A stretch of DNA of 5,957 nucleotides from an uncultured Demequina sp. (GCA_937925595.1 CALALQ010000217.1:1-5957); one strand, 5' to 3'; numbered from the stretch's first letter, positions 1 to 5,279 are shown. Numbers and translations: made by a program. Notes: a model not told the origin generated them from the letters alone.

Positions 1-1001
1 ATGCTGCGGCGTCGGCGGGCTCCGCAGGTTCGTCGGCGACCGAAGCCGAGGTAGCGGCGGCATCCGCCGGGATCGCCGCGACCGGCGCGGTGAGCGCTGC
101 AGGTAACGCCGACGCATCTGCGCGGGATGCTGCGTCGTCCGCGGCGTCCGCGCTCGACTCGAAGAACGCGGCCAGCACGTCGGCCAGCGCGGCGGCGACC
201 AGCGCCACGGAGGCCGCGGGATCGGCGACAGCGGCCAGCCAGCGCGCGGGCGATGCCGCGGCGTCCGCGAGCACCGCATCCCAGGCGGTCACCACCGCCA
301 CCGGTGCGGCATCCGACGCGACCGCAGCGAAGACCGCTGCGCAGGCATCCGCCTCGACAGCTGACGCGCGCGCGACCGCCGCCGGCGCCTCCGCGACAGC
401 AGCGGCCACCTCGGCGACGTCCGCCGATCAGCGGGCGACCGCAGCAGGGCAGAGTGCCACCGCCGCGGCGAGCTCCGCGACCGCCGCTGACGGGTCGAAG
501 ACCGCAGCGCAGACGGCGCGCACCGGCGCCGAAGCCGCGCAGGGCAAGGCTGAGACTGCACAGGCTGGGGCCGTCGGCGCGCGCACCGGGGCTGAGACGG
601 CGCAGACGGGAGCGCAGACCGCGAAGACCGCGTCCGAGTTGGCGCAGACGAAGGCGGAGCAGGCGGCACAGGCGGGTGGATTCGTCGTCTCTCCCACGAC
701 GGACGTGTCCGGGACGCTCGATCTTTCGAGCATCGCGCGGAACACGATCGCGCACCGCCGCGTCGTCGGCAACATCACCGGCATCAACCTGCCGACCGCG
801 GCTTACGACGGGCAGATGATCACTCTCGTCCTCACGCAGGACGCTACGGGATCCCGCACGCTCGCGCTGCCCGCCACCATCCTCACTGCCTACGGACTCG
901 ACCCGGTGCTCTCCACAGCGCCCGGCTCGATCGACGTCCTGCACCTCTGGCGGGACGGTGTCCGGTGGTGGGCGTTCGTCGGCGCCTACGGCGGCGCGTG
1001 A
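1..1001 (+). CDS. Ala-rich coiled-coil phage tail fibre protein, 5' end outside the window
   Basis: A virion tail fibre or side-fibre shaft protein likely used in host contact. The frame is open to the left edge (first full codon at base 3), giving 332 visible residues; a GTG at base 90 lies inside the repeats and is not a convincing start. Visible residues 1 to about 226 are almost entirely Ala, Ser, Thr, Gln and Glu, including a 21-residue repeat and then eight consecutive heptads (units such as TARTGAE, TAQTGAQ, LAQTKAE), as expected for a trimeric coiled-coil shaft. The last ~105 residues change abruptly to a beta-rich, aromatic-containing domain (QDATGSRTLALP, then HLWRDGVRWWAF), probably the distal knob or trimerisation tip. 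Lambda Stf and other siphophage fibres have comparable low-complexity shafts. Its TGA overlaps the ATG of the next gene by one base, so the two are probably translated together. Confidence 0.85.
   Translation, partial: AAASAGSAGSSATEAEVAAASAGIAATGAVSAAGNADASARDAASSAASALDSKNAASTSASAAATSATEAAGSATAASQRAGDAAASASTASQAVTTATGAASDATAAKTAAQASASTADARATAAGASATAAATSATSADQRATAAGQSATAAASSATAADGSKTAAQTARTGAEAAQGKAETAQAGAVGARTGAETAQTGAQTAKTASELAQTKAEQAAQAGGFVVSPTTDVSGTLDLSSIARNTIAHRRVVGNITGINLPTAAYDGQMITLVLTQDATGSRTLALPATILTAYGLDPVLSTAPGSIDVLHLWRDGVRWWAFVGAYGGA
360..485 (+). repeat. Two tandem 63-bp units encoding a 21-residue fibre repeat
   Basis: Bases 360-422 and 423-485 encode two 21-residue units that begin ADARATAAG and ADQRATAAG and agree at 17 of 21 positions. 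A decayed third unit starts at 486 (ADGSKTAAQ). Twenty-one residues is exactly three heptads, so adding or losing a unit would keep a coiled coil in register. This points to growth of the shaft by duplication. Confidence 0.7.
513..680 (+). repeat. Eight heptads at the end of the fibre shaft
   Basis: Read in the fibre frame, this stretch breaks cleanly into seven-residue units: TARTGAE, AAQGKAE, TAQAGAV, GARTGAE, TAQTGAQ, TAKTASE, LAQTKAE and QAAQAGG. Small residues recur at fixed heptad positions, and Glu or Gln mostly closes each unit. The periodicity ends where the globular tip begins at about base 681. Confidence 0.7.
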
Positions 1002-2146
1002 TGCGCGGCCTACTGCTCGACCAGCGCGCGCAGCCGGTGCGCAACATCCACCCGCGCGGCACGACCCCTTCGTTCGGGAACGGCTGGGGCGCACAGACGC
1101 CTTCGGGCAACACGGTCACGACCGAGACGACTGCGGGGCCTACGGGCGGCCCTGCCCTCAAGGTCGTCACCGGCTCGGCCGGGCAGTTGCGCATGCAGCA
1201 CAACGACAACAACGGAGCGCGCCGGATCCCGGTAGTCGCGGGCCAGACTTACACGATCGCTGCGTGGGTCTATTCACCGAAGTCGCTCGCCAACGTGACG
1301 TTCGAGACGCAGACCCTCGACGCATCGAATGCGGGCGGGTTCGCATCCGGGACAGCGTTCTCCGTCGTAGCGGGATGGCAGTTCGTCCGCTCTATCTACA
1401 CAATCCCCGCCGGGCGCACCACGATCGCACAGTGCCAGCTCCTCACGCCCAACAACGTCGTCGCCGCGGGTGAGACGTACATGATGGCTCGCGCCATGAT
1501 CGTCCCGGGGGCGTACCTCGGCGACTACTGCGACGGCAGCACGCCGGGCTGGAAGTGGCTCGGCGCGGCTGGCGCGTCCGAATCCGTCGGGTGGCCGTAC
1601 ACGCTCGAGAGCGTCGCCGGCAGGCCACGGTGGGACGCTGAATTCCCGCCTCTCGGGACATATCTGCCCGGCACGTTCGGCGAGCACACCTCGTTCGCCT
1701 ACGGCGACGTGCTCACCTCTGGACAGAAGGGGTGGCTGTCGTCGATCGCCCTTGCGGGGGCCGTCCGCTGGGAAACGCTCAACATCTCCACCAGCGCGCG
1801 GTTCCCCTACGTCCGCGCGCAGAATGGCCCCACTCCCGGGGGTCAGGCTTCAGGGCCGACGCCCTCGGTGCCCAACGCGATCATCGCGGGCTACTGGACC
1901 GCGGACGGTGGGATCGGCATTCGCAGCTACGACGTCACGACGACGGAATGGACGCAGGGCGCGCAGCCCGGCCGGGTGCCTCCCGCGGGTGGCTACCAAC
2001 TCCGCTCCGGGGTTCGCGACACCGTCACCTCGAACGGTCTGAGCATGGCTCGACAAGTCGTCTACGACCGAGTCCTCAGCGCGTCCGAACGTCTCGCCGT
2101 CGCTCGCTGGTTCGCCAACCGCTACGGCGTCGTCCTCGCCGCCTGA
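1001..2146 (+). CDS. Phage minor tail / receptor-binding-type protein: CBM-like jelly roll plus lectin-like C-terminus
   Basis: A 381-residue virion protein, probably at the tail tip and binding surface glycans. Residues ~15-172 resemble a carbohydrate-binding jelly roll (GQTYTIAAWVYSP, then WQFVRSIYTIPAG and MMARAMIVPGAYLGDY). This is closed by YCDGSTPGWKWLG at 177-188, a variant of the Y-F-D-G-(S/D)-T-P-G...W.G signature common in actinophage structural proteins. Residues ~230-378 look like a compact concanavalin A/LamG-like domain ending in VVYDRVLSASERLAVARWFANRYG, a typical closing helix of such domains. ATG 1001 is chosen because it overlaps the upstream TGA (TGATG), giving translational coupling; an in-frame earlier start at 965 would add an Arg-rich tail unlike the family. 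The domain reading comes from motif memory, not a search; structural protein is secure, ligand unknown. Confidence 0.82.
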   Translation: MRGLLLDQRAQPVRNIHPRGTTPSFGNGWGAQTPSGNTVTTETTAGPTGGPALKVVTGSAGQLRMQHNDNNGARRIPVVAGQTYTIAAWVYSPKSLANVTFETQTLDASNAGGFASGTAFSVVAGWQFVRSIYTIPAGRTTIAQCQLLTPNNVVAAGETYMMARAMIVPGAYLGDYCDGSTPGWKWLGAAGASESVGWPYTLESVAGRPRWDAEFPPLGTYLPGTFGEHTSFAYGDVLTSGQKGWLSSIALAGAVRWETLNISTSARFPYVRAQNGPTPGGQASGPTPSVPNAIIAGYWTADGGIGIRSYDVTTTEWTQGAQPGRVPPAGGYQLRSGVRDTVTSNGLSMARQVVYDRVLSASERLAVARWFANRYGVVLAA

Positions 2147-2164
2147 CCGCGCCCCGCGCACGAC

Positions 2165-2215
2165 AACGCCCCTGGCGTCCTCTTCACCTTCGGGTGGGTG
2201 GATGCCAGGGGCGTT
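2165..2215. terminator. Strong bipartite hairpin between convergent genes, probably bidirectional
   Basis: The outer arms AACGCCCCTGGC (2165-2176) and GCCAGGGGCGTT (2204-2215) pair perfectly over 12 bp. The stem continues with GTCC (2177-2180) against GGAT (2200-2203, one G-T pair). After a small internal loop, TTCACC pairs with GGTGGG (two G-T pairs) around a TTCG tetraloop at 2189-2192. The T-tracts are short on both sides. It sits 18 bp after the stop of the plus-strand tail gene and 27 bp after the stop of the minus-strand HEPN-like gene, so it probably serves both. Confidence 0.8.
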
Positions 2216-2242
2216 TCGTCGTTACCGGGGCGGTGGCTTGAA

Positions 2243-2725
2243 TCAAGCGAGAACGGCGGGTCCTTCGACATACGGGGGAAGACCGTCCATCCTGATGCGG
2301 ACCACGTTCTCGCTGTTGGTCTTGATGGGCTCCGTGCCCTTGCCTGCATCCCACCACGCCTGAACCGCGTCGAGAACCTCGGTGCAGAAAGTGATCAGAT
2401 CCAGTTGGATGGCGTTGTCCATGAGATTGCGGTGAAAAACTCCCCCGCCAGGGAGAGTGAGAACGATTGCCTCGTAGTTCGACCCGCGCATCTGTCCCTG
2501 ATGAACCATGCCGCAACGCATCTGATATACGTCATCGGCATCCAGTAGCCCGGCGTACTGCGGAAGGTTGTTCTCGAACCACGCCTTGAACTTCTTGTTG
2601 TCCGTCTGCCCGTTGGGGGAGTTGACGGCTGCGGCAATGTCGATCAAGGCCAGCGTGCCCTGCAGGCCGAGGGTGAACATGTTCGCTTCGAGAGCGGCGC
2701 GGATTTCTTGAATGAGGCGATCCAT
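2243..2725 (-). CDS. HEPN-like protein with RX4H motif, candidate phage-borne defence gene
   Basis: A 160-residue mostly helical protein. Residues 1-33 form two predicted helices, followed by a conserved-looking KFKAWFENNLP segment. VYQMRCGMVHQGQ follows at 67-79, with R70 and H75 spaced as the RX4-6H motif of HEPN domains. A long C-terminal helix (LDLITFCTEVLDAVQAWW, 108-125) comes next, then a short tail. HEPN proteins are often RNases in toxin-antitoxin and anti-phage systems; the residue after the Arg is usually N, D or H, but here is C, so catalysis is uncertain. ATG 2725 is preferred because helix one begins directly there; ATG 2749 and GTG 2782 are in frame, and none has a clear Shine-Dalgarno. 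Sampled GC is about 57%, well below the tail genes, which suggests recent acquisition. Last gene of the minus-strand run; no antitoxin is obvious next to it. Confidence 0.75.
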   Translation of the reverse strand: MDRLIQEIRAALEANMFTLGLQGTLALIDIAAAVNSPNGQTDNKKFKAWFENNLPQYAGLLDADDVYQMRCGMVHQGQMRGSNYEAIVLTLPGGGVFHRNLMDNAIQLDLITFCTEVLDAVQAWWDAGKGTEPIKTNSENVVRIRMDGLPPYVEGPAVLA

Positions 2726-2801
2726 GGCCCGAAGGTATCGACTAGTCATGCCGTGGACACGGAAATTGCGCCATGCGGTCACGCGAACGCGGATGTCGTC
2801 C

Positions 2802-3080
2802 TCAGCGCGACCTTACGGTGATGAGTGCCCACCCGTCGGGCACCTGCGCGTCGAGCGCGGCACGGTCGGCGGCCTCGATATCCCGTGCACCGTCGCGGCG
2901 GACGAACGTCCCCACCGCGGTGAGCAGCGTCGTGCCCTTCCCCATCGTCACGGGCGCGTCCGCGAGCTCGAACCCGGCGGGGCACTGTTGCTCGAGGAGC
3001 TCGTGCGCTTCGGCGAGGGAGTGAGCCTCCACGGTGAGGGTGCGGGTTTCGACGGGGCGGATGGTTCCGATCAGCACCAT
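2802..3080 (-). CDS. Small phage protein of unknown function with a duplicated motif
   Basis: A 92-residue acidic, soluble protein that I cannot assign to a named family. It contains two related segments: VEAHSLAEAHELLEQQCPAG.EL (residues 17-40) and IEAADRAALDAQVPDGWALITVR (68-90). Both follow the pattern (V/I)EA...L..Q.P.G..L, joined by a Gly/Thr-rich middle, which suggests an internal duplication of a small alpha/beta unit. Actinophage proteins with AQVPEGW-like endings are familiar but uncharacterised. ATG 3080 is well constrained: an in-frame TAG lies two codons upstream (TAG GCT GAC ATG). The start touches the 28-bp repeat at 3081-3108, whose TGA stop lies one base before this ATG. This implies the gene was once coupled to a neighbour now displaced ~900 bp away. 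Confidence 0.7.
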   Translation of the reverse strand: MVLIGTIRPVETRTLTVEAHSLAEAHELLEQQCPAGFELADAPVTMGKGTTLLTAVGTFVRRDGARDIEAADRAALDAQVPDGWALITVRSR

Positions 3081-3108
3081 GTCAGCCTAAATCGGAGCGC
3101 GGCGGCGG
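3081..3108 (-). repeat. Copy 1 of the direct repeat flanking the Abi-alpha gene (gene-end remnant)
   Basis: Matches 3975-4002 at 24 of 28 positions in the same orientation. Exact blocks on the plus strand are GTCAGCCTA, ATCGG, GCGCGG and GCGG. Read on the minus strand, it encodes PPPRSDLG followed by TGA, the counterpart of the PRPRADLG terminus of the gene ending at 3976. It is therefore best read as a stranded duplicate of that gene's 3' end, lying one base before the ATG at 3080. It also contains TAGGCT, a -10-like hexamer, but only three bases from the ATG, too close to be a leaderless promoter for that gene. Confidence 0.65.
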
Positions 3109-3155
3109 CCCGAGAAGTCATCTCCTGTCGCTGCGTTTGATGCCATCATCGACGA

Positions 3156-3953
3156 ATGGGCGAGGAACTCGAGGTACTGGGCGTCGATCCAGCAGCACTC
3201 GGCATCCCGGCGTCAATGACCGTCGCTGCAGCGTTAGGGCTGAAATGGGTAGCGGGCCCGTCCTTGCAAGCCGTGGGGAAAGCATTCGGGGACTGGACAG
3301 ACCTGCGGGTGCGCAACCTCCTGCGACTCGGAGAACGCGTGGAGAAGAGGGCAGTTGCGAGCCCAGGCGAAAGTTCGCACGTGTCGCCGCGCTTGCTGCA
3401 CAAGGTGCTCGAAGACGGCTCCTGGATCGAGGACGACGTAGCCCAGGAGTATCTCGCCGGAATCCTCGTGGGGTCACGTACCCATGACGGCGCCGATGAG
3501 GACGGTGTGTTCATGGCCCACATGGTGTCGAACATGACCGCGGCGCAGCTTCGGCTGCACCATGCGTTCTACGCGAAACTGGCAATTGATGCGCCGGATG
3601 TGGAGGTGGGCGATTCGGACGTGGCCGAACGGCACGCTGTCTGGGCGCCGCTCGAGGAGGTCGGCCGTGTCATCGGTAGGGAGAACGCCGAGATGGGCGC
3701 GATCATGGCTGCAAGCGGGCTGGTGCAAGCGAGTCTCATGCGCGTCCGCGGTATCGGCGAACCGCGCATCTTCGAACCACCTGGGATGTTCGACAGGGCC
3801 CCCACCCGGCCGACGTTCGTCGCCGTGGGGACCATTTTGGGCGCGACGCTCTACGCCCTGGCGACCTCCGGCGCGAAGTACGAGGCCCCCGCTGGGTCCA
3901 CATTCCAGGAGGCATGGGTTCAGGATTCAGGCACCGTGCCAGTCGGCCTCTAG
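3156..3953 (+). CDS. Abi-alpha (DUF4393)-like abortive infection protein
   Basis: A 265-residue protein likely acting in anti-phage abortive infection inside the lysogen; molecular mechanism of the family is not known to me. The pattern that suggests Abi-alpha is: GPSLQAVGKAFGDWTDLRVRNLLRLGERVEKR at 34-65 (here split as GPSLQAVGKAFGDW and RVRNLLRLGERVEKR), then SPRLLHKVLEDGSWIEDD at 77-94. Next comes QEYLAGILVGS at 97-107 with an 'EDD..QE..A.LL' arrangement. A C-terminal VGTILGATLYAL (224-235) resembles the T.LG..L end of the family. A hydrophobic stretch at 17-34 may contact the membrane. No Shine-Dalgarno precedes ATG 3156; CATCAT at 3144-3149 lies six bases upstream and could serve as a -10 for a leaderless mRNA. 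It runs against all its neighbours, has lower GC (about 63% in sampled lines) and is flanked by direct repeats, so it looks like an inserted cargo gene with its own promoter. Confidence 0.72.
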   Translation: MGEELEVLGVDPAALGIPASMTVAAALGLKWVAGPSLQAVGKAFGDWTDLRVRNLLRLGERVEKRAVASPGESSHVSPRLLHKVLEDGSWIEDDVAQEYLAGILVGSRTHDGADEDGVFMAHMVSNMTAAQLRLHHAFYAKLAIDAPDVEVGDSDVAERHAVWAPLEEVGRVIGRENAEMGAIMAASGLVQASLMRVRGIGEPRIFEPPGMFDRAPTRPTFVAVGTILGATLYALATSGAKYEAPAGSTFQEAWVQDSGTVPVGL

Positions 3954-3974
3954 CCGCGTGCGTGCGTTTGGACG

Positions 3975-4002
3975 GTCAGCCTAGATCGGCGCGCGGTCGC
4001 GG
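3975..4002 (-). repeat. Copy 2 of the direct repeat flanking the Abi-alpha gene
   Basis: This copy is part of a living gene: it covers the last codons (…PRPRADLG, stop TGA at 3978-3976) of the minus-strand protein to its right. It agrees with 3081-3108 at 24 of 28 positions, with differences at the four positions matching 3090, 3096, 3103 and 3104. Only 21 bp separate the Abi-alpha stop from this repeat. The two copies together mark the edges of an ~890-bp segment absent from the presumed ancestral arrangement. Confidence 0.65.
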
Positions 4003-4308
4003 TATCTCCGCGGGCCCGAACCCGGTAGTCCCGTGCGGGGGAGCGTCACGCTTGTGCACCCCGTCCGCGGTCCATGCCACGGCCCCCGGGATGCTGGCCA
4101 CGATCGCGGCAACCAGGGTCTTCGTGTGCTCGTCGTCGTAGTAGCCCGCCCACCGGCCCGCCTCCATCGCGAGGATGTCACCCCGACCACCGGCCGTCTC
4201 GAGCAGCTCGGCGATCACCGGGCCCGGGTCGGTCGTGTACCGGTTGCGGGAGCAGATCGCGGCCAGGTGGATGCCGAGCATCGTGTCGGGGTGAAGCGGG
4301 CGACCCAT
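3976..4308 (-). CDS. Hypothetical phage protein, 110 residues
   Basis: A soluble protein with no family I can name. Visible features are an N-terminal segment MGRPLHPDTMLGIHLAA, then VIAELLETAG and GDILAMEAGRWAGYYDDEHT at residues 44-61, an alanine-rich helix (LVAAIVASIPGAVAW) and a Pro/Gly-rich tail ending PRPRADLG. The acidic-aromatic GRWAGYYDDEHT core is reminiscent of small uncharacterised actinophage proteins. ATG 4308 is chosen since it lies 11 bp after the stop of the zinc-ribbon gene, with AGGGG overlapping that stop as a possible but distant ribosome site. A longer in-frame start at 4398 would read through the zinc-ribbon gene in another frame and is less likely. Its 3' end is duplicated at 3081-3108, showing it used to lie directly upstream of the 92-residue gene. 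Confidence 0.65.
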   Translation of the reverse strand: MGRPLHPDTMLGIHLAAICSRNRYTTDPGPVIAELLETAGGRGDILAMEAGRWAGYYDDEHTKTLVAAIVASIPGAVAWTADGVHKRDAPPHGTTGFGPAEIPRPRADLG

Positions 4309-4319
4309 GTCCGGGGACG

Positions 4320-4430
4320 CTACCCCTGCCCTCGGACATCGGGGATGACGTCGACCCGGCACGCATGACACCACGTCGCCGCAATGACGGTGCCACACAG
4401 CGGACAGGTGATCGGTGGCGGGAGGCTCAC
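4320..4430 (-). CDS. Zinc-ribbon microprotein (CPLC-X8-CHAC), 36 residues
   Basis: A tiny gene that length-filtered gene finding would miss. It starts at GTG 4430 and ends at TAG 4322-4320. It encodes MSLPPPITCPLCGTVIAATW, then CHACRVDVIPDVRGQG. C9, C12, C21 and C24 form two CxxC knuckles eight residues apart, the classic pattern of a zinc ribbon binding one Zn(II). Such ribbons bind nucleic acids or proteins; the partner is unknown. It lies 29 bp after the membrane-protein gene and 11 bp before the 110-residue gene on the same strand, fitting an operon. No clear Shine-Dalgarno is visible, and the upstream frame is open into the previous gene, so the start is the least certain part. Confidence 0.6.
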   Translation of the reverse strand: MSLPPPITCPLCGTVIAATWCHACRVDVIPDVRGQG

Positions 4431-4459
4431 GCGCGGGACGATACCCGAGGCCGCCCGGG

Positions 4460-4978
4460 TCAGTCGGCGTGCTTGATCAGAACGCTCGCGCCGTCATCCG
4501 GGTGATACGACCACGAGATCGAGAAACCATCCCACTCGTCCTGCTGACGACCGTCCAGCGCGCGCGTCTGCCCGATCTCTGACTCCAGGCTCGCCGGCGC
4601 ACCGAGGCCGTTGAGCATGCACTCCAGGTCGGCGTAGGACGGGCCGTCGTACTTCGTAACCCGCAGCATCTCGAGCGCCTCACCATCGTCGAGGACGGTC
4701 ACCGTGCTACCGGCCTTCTTCGACGGGATCGCGCACCGGCGCAGCTGCGTCTGAAACTGGTCGAGTCGGACCTGTTCGGCGGCTGCGGCCTCCGCGGCAG
4801 CTTTCTGCTCGGCCTCCTGCCGCGCCGACTCGGCCGCCGCGTTCAGCGACACCGGGATGATGATCGCCGCGGCCAGGACCACCGCCGCACCGCCTCCGAG
4901 CAGCCACGGCCACAGCGGCCGTCGACGACGCTCCTCAGAACCCGACGGCACGACGCTTCCCTGCTCTTCCCCCACCAT
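4460..4978 (-). CDS. Single-pass membrane-anchored protein of unknown function
   Basis: A 172-residue protein. Residues 1-20 are polar and end in RRRR; residues 22-46 (PLWPWLLGGG, then AAVVLAAAIIIPVSL) form one transmembrane segment. By the positive-inside rule the N-terminus is cytoplasmic and the rest extracytoplasmic. An Ala/Glu/Gln-rich helix or coiled coil (47-80) leads into a globular C-terminal domain holding two cysteines (C82, C120), a possible disulfide. It ends with LDGRQQDEWDGFSISWSYHPDDG (split at 141-150 and 151-163). Proteins of this plan occur in actinobacterial prophages without known function; superinfection exclusion or another envelope role is speculation. ATG 4978 is preferred over ATG 4990 and the start at 5005 since a -10-like TATGCT ends exactly seven bases upstream, implying a leaderless transcript. 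First gene of the minus-strand run, divergent from the DUF3263 gene. Confidence 0.75.
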   Translation of the reverse strand: MVGEEQGSVVPSGSEERRRRPLWPWLLGGGAAVVLAAAIIIPVSLNAAAESARQEAEQKAAAEAAAAEQVRLDQFQTQLRRCAIPSKKAGSTVTVLDDGEALEMLRVTKYDGPSYADLECMLNGLGAPASLESEIGQTRALDGRQQDEWDGFSISWSYHPDDGASVLIKHAD

Positions 4979-4985
4979 GGGACAG

Positions 4986-4991
4986 AGCATA
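4986..4991 (-). promoter_or_regulatory. -10 box (TATGCT) for the leftward accessory operon, leaderless start
   Basis: On the minus strand TATGCT is followed by seven bases (CTGTCCC) and then the ATG at 4978, the distance expected if transcription starts on the A of the start codon. A 17-bp spacer places TTCGAC at the -35 position, a weak match. Leaderless mRNAs are common in Actinobacteria. It lies in the 64-bp divergent gap shared with the DUF3263 gene. Confidence 0.5.
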
Positions 4992-5042
4992 GCGACGCAA
5001 GTCACCCGGTCGAATGTCGGAGGTCCGAGGGAGACTCACCCC

Positions 5043-5249
5043 ATGCCCACCGTCTCCGACCTCCTCGAGTTCGAGCGGCGTCACGAGAAGCACACCAGCC
5101 GCAAGGAAGTGCTCATCCTCGACGAGCTCGGCATCAAGCCAGCCCGGTACTACCAGCTCCTCCGGCACGCCCTGCGGTCCGTCGAGACGTGGGAGATGGA
5201 CCCGATGCTCTGCGACCGCATCCTCCGTCGGAGCGCGCGGGCGGCATGA
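5043..5249 (+). CDS. DUF3263-family small protein, HTH-like
   Basis: A 68-residue basic protein. LLEFERRHEKHTSRKEVLI (7-25), LGIKPARYYQLLRHAL (30-45) and MDPMLCDRILRR (54-65) reproduce the DUF3263 pattern 'FER.....GAKE..I...LG.S..RYYQ.L......al..DPMLV.RL.R'. The G-I-K-P-A-R-Y-Y-Q-L segment resembles a recognition helix, so a DNA-binding role is plausible, but the family's function is not established to my knowledge. ATG 5043 is supported by a good Shine-Dalgarno, GAGGGAGA at 5027-5034, eight bases upstream; the frame stays open leftward but overlaps the divergent membrane gene. It is the gene nearest to att on this side, so a role in lysogeny control or excision is worth considering. A hairpin follows five bases after the stop. 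Confidence 0.8.
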   Translation: MPTVSDLLEFERRHEKHTSRKEVLILDELGIKPARYYQLLRHALRSVETWEMDPMLCDRILRRSARAA

Positions 5250-5253
5250 AGAA

Positions 5254-5279
5254 AGCCCCCGCTCGACGAGTCGGGGGCT
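5254..5279. terminator. Rho-independent hairpin after the DUF3263 gene, usable in both directions
   Basis: AGCCCCCG (5254-5261) pairs with CGGGGGCT (5272-5279) over a 10-base loop. On the plus strand it follows the DUF3263 stop by four bases, with a modest tail (GGTCTTCT). On the minus strand the stem is followed by TTTCTTC, a better T-tract. It could therefore also end leftward transcription coming from the att-proximal region. Confidence 0.75.

Noticed and set aside
428..787. Minus-strand Ala/Val/Cys-rich frame opposite the fibre repeats
   Set aside because: It mirrors the repetitive codons of the fibre and has no start signals.
127..819. Long Arg/Pro-rich plus-strand frame overlapping the tail fibre
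   Set aside because: Its composition is the shadow of GC-rich Ala codons in another frame; the fibre frame has clear repeats and runs through the whole region.
3081..3108. TAGGCT as promoter for the 92-residue gene
   Set aside because: Only three bases separate it from ATG 3080, which would put the transcript start inside the gene; the match to a gene 3' end explains the sequence better.
2712..3140. Plus-strand 142-codon frame opposite the 92-residue gene
   Set aside because: No protein-like segments; the minus-strand gene has a constrained start and an internal motif duplication.
3084..3984. Direct repeats as target-site duplication of an insertion sequence
   Set aside because: No transposase and no terminal inverted repeats; the repeats are imperfect and one copy is coding, so recombination or cassette exchange fits better.
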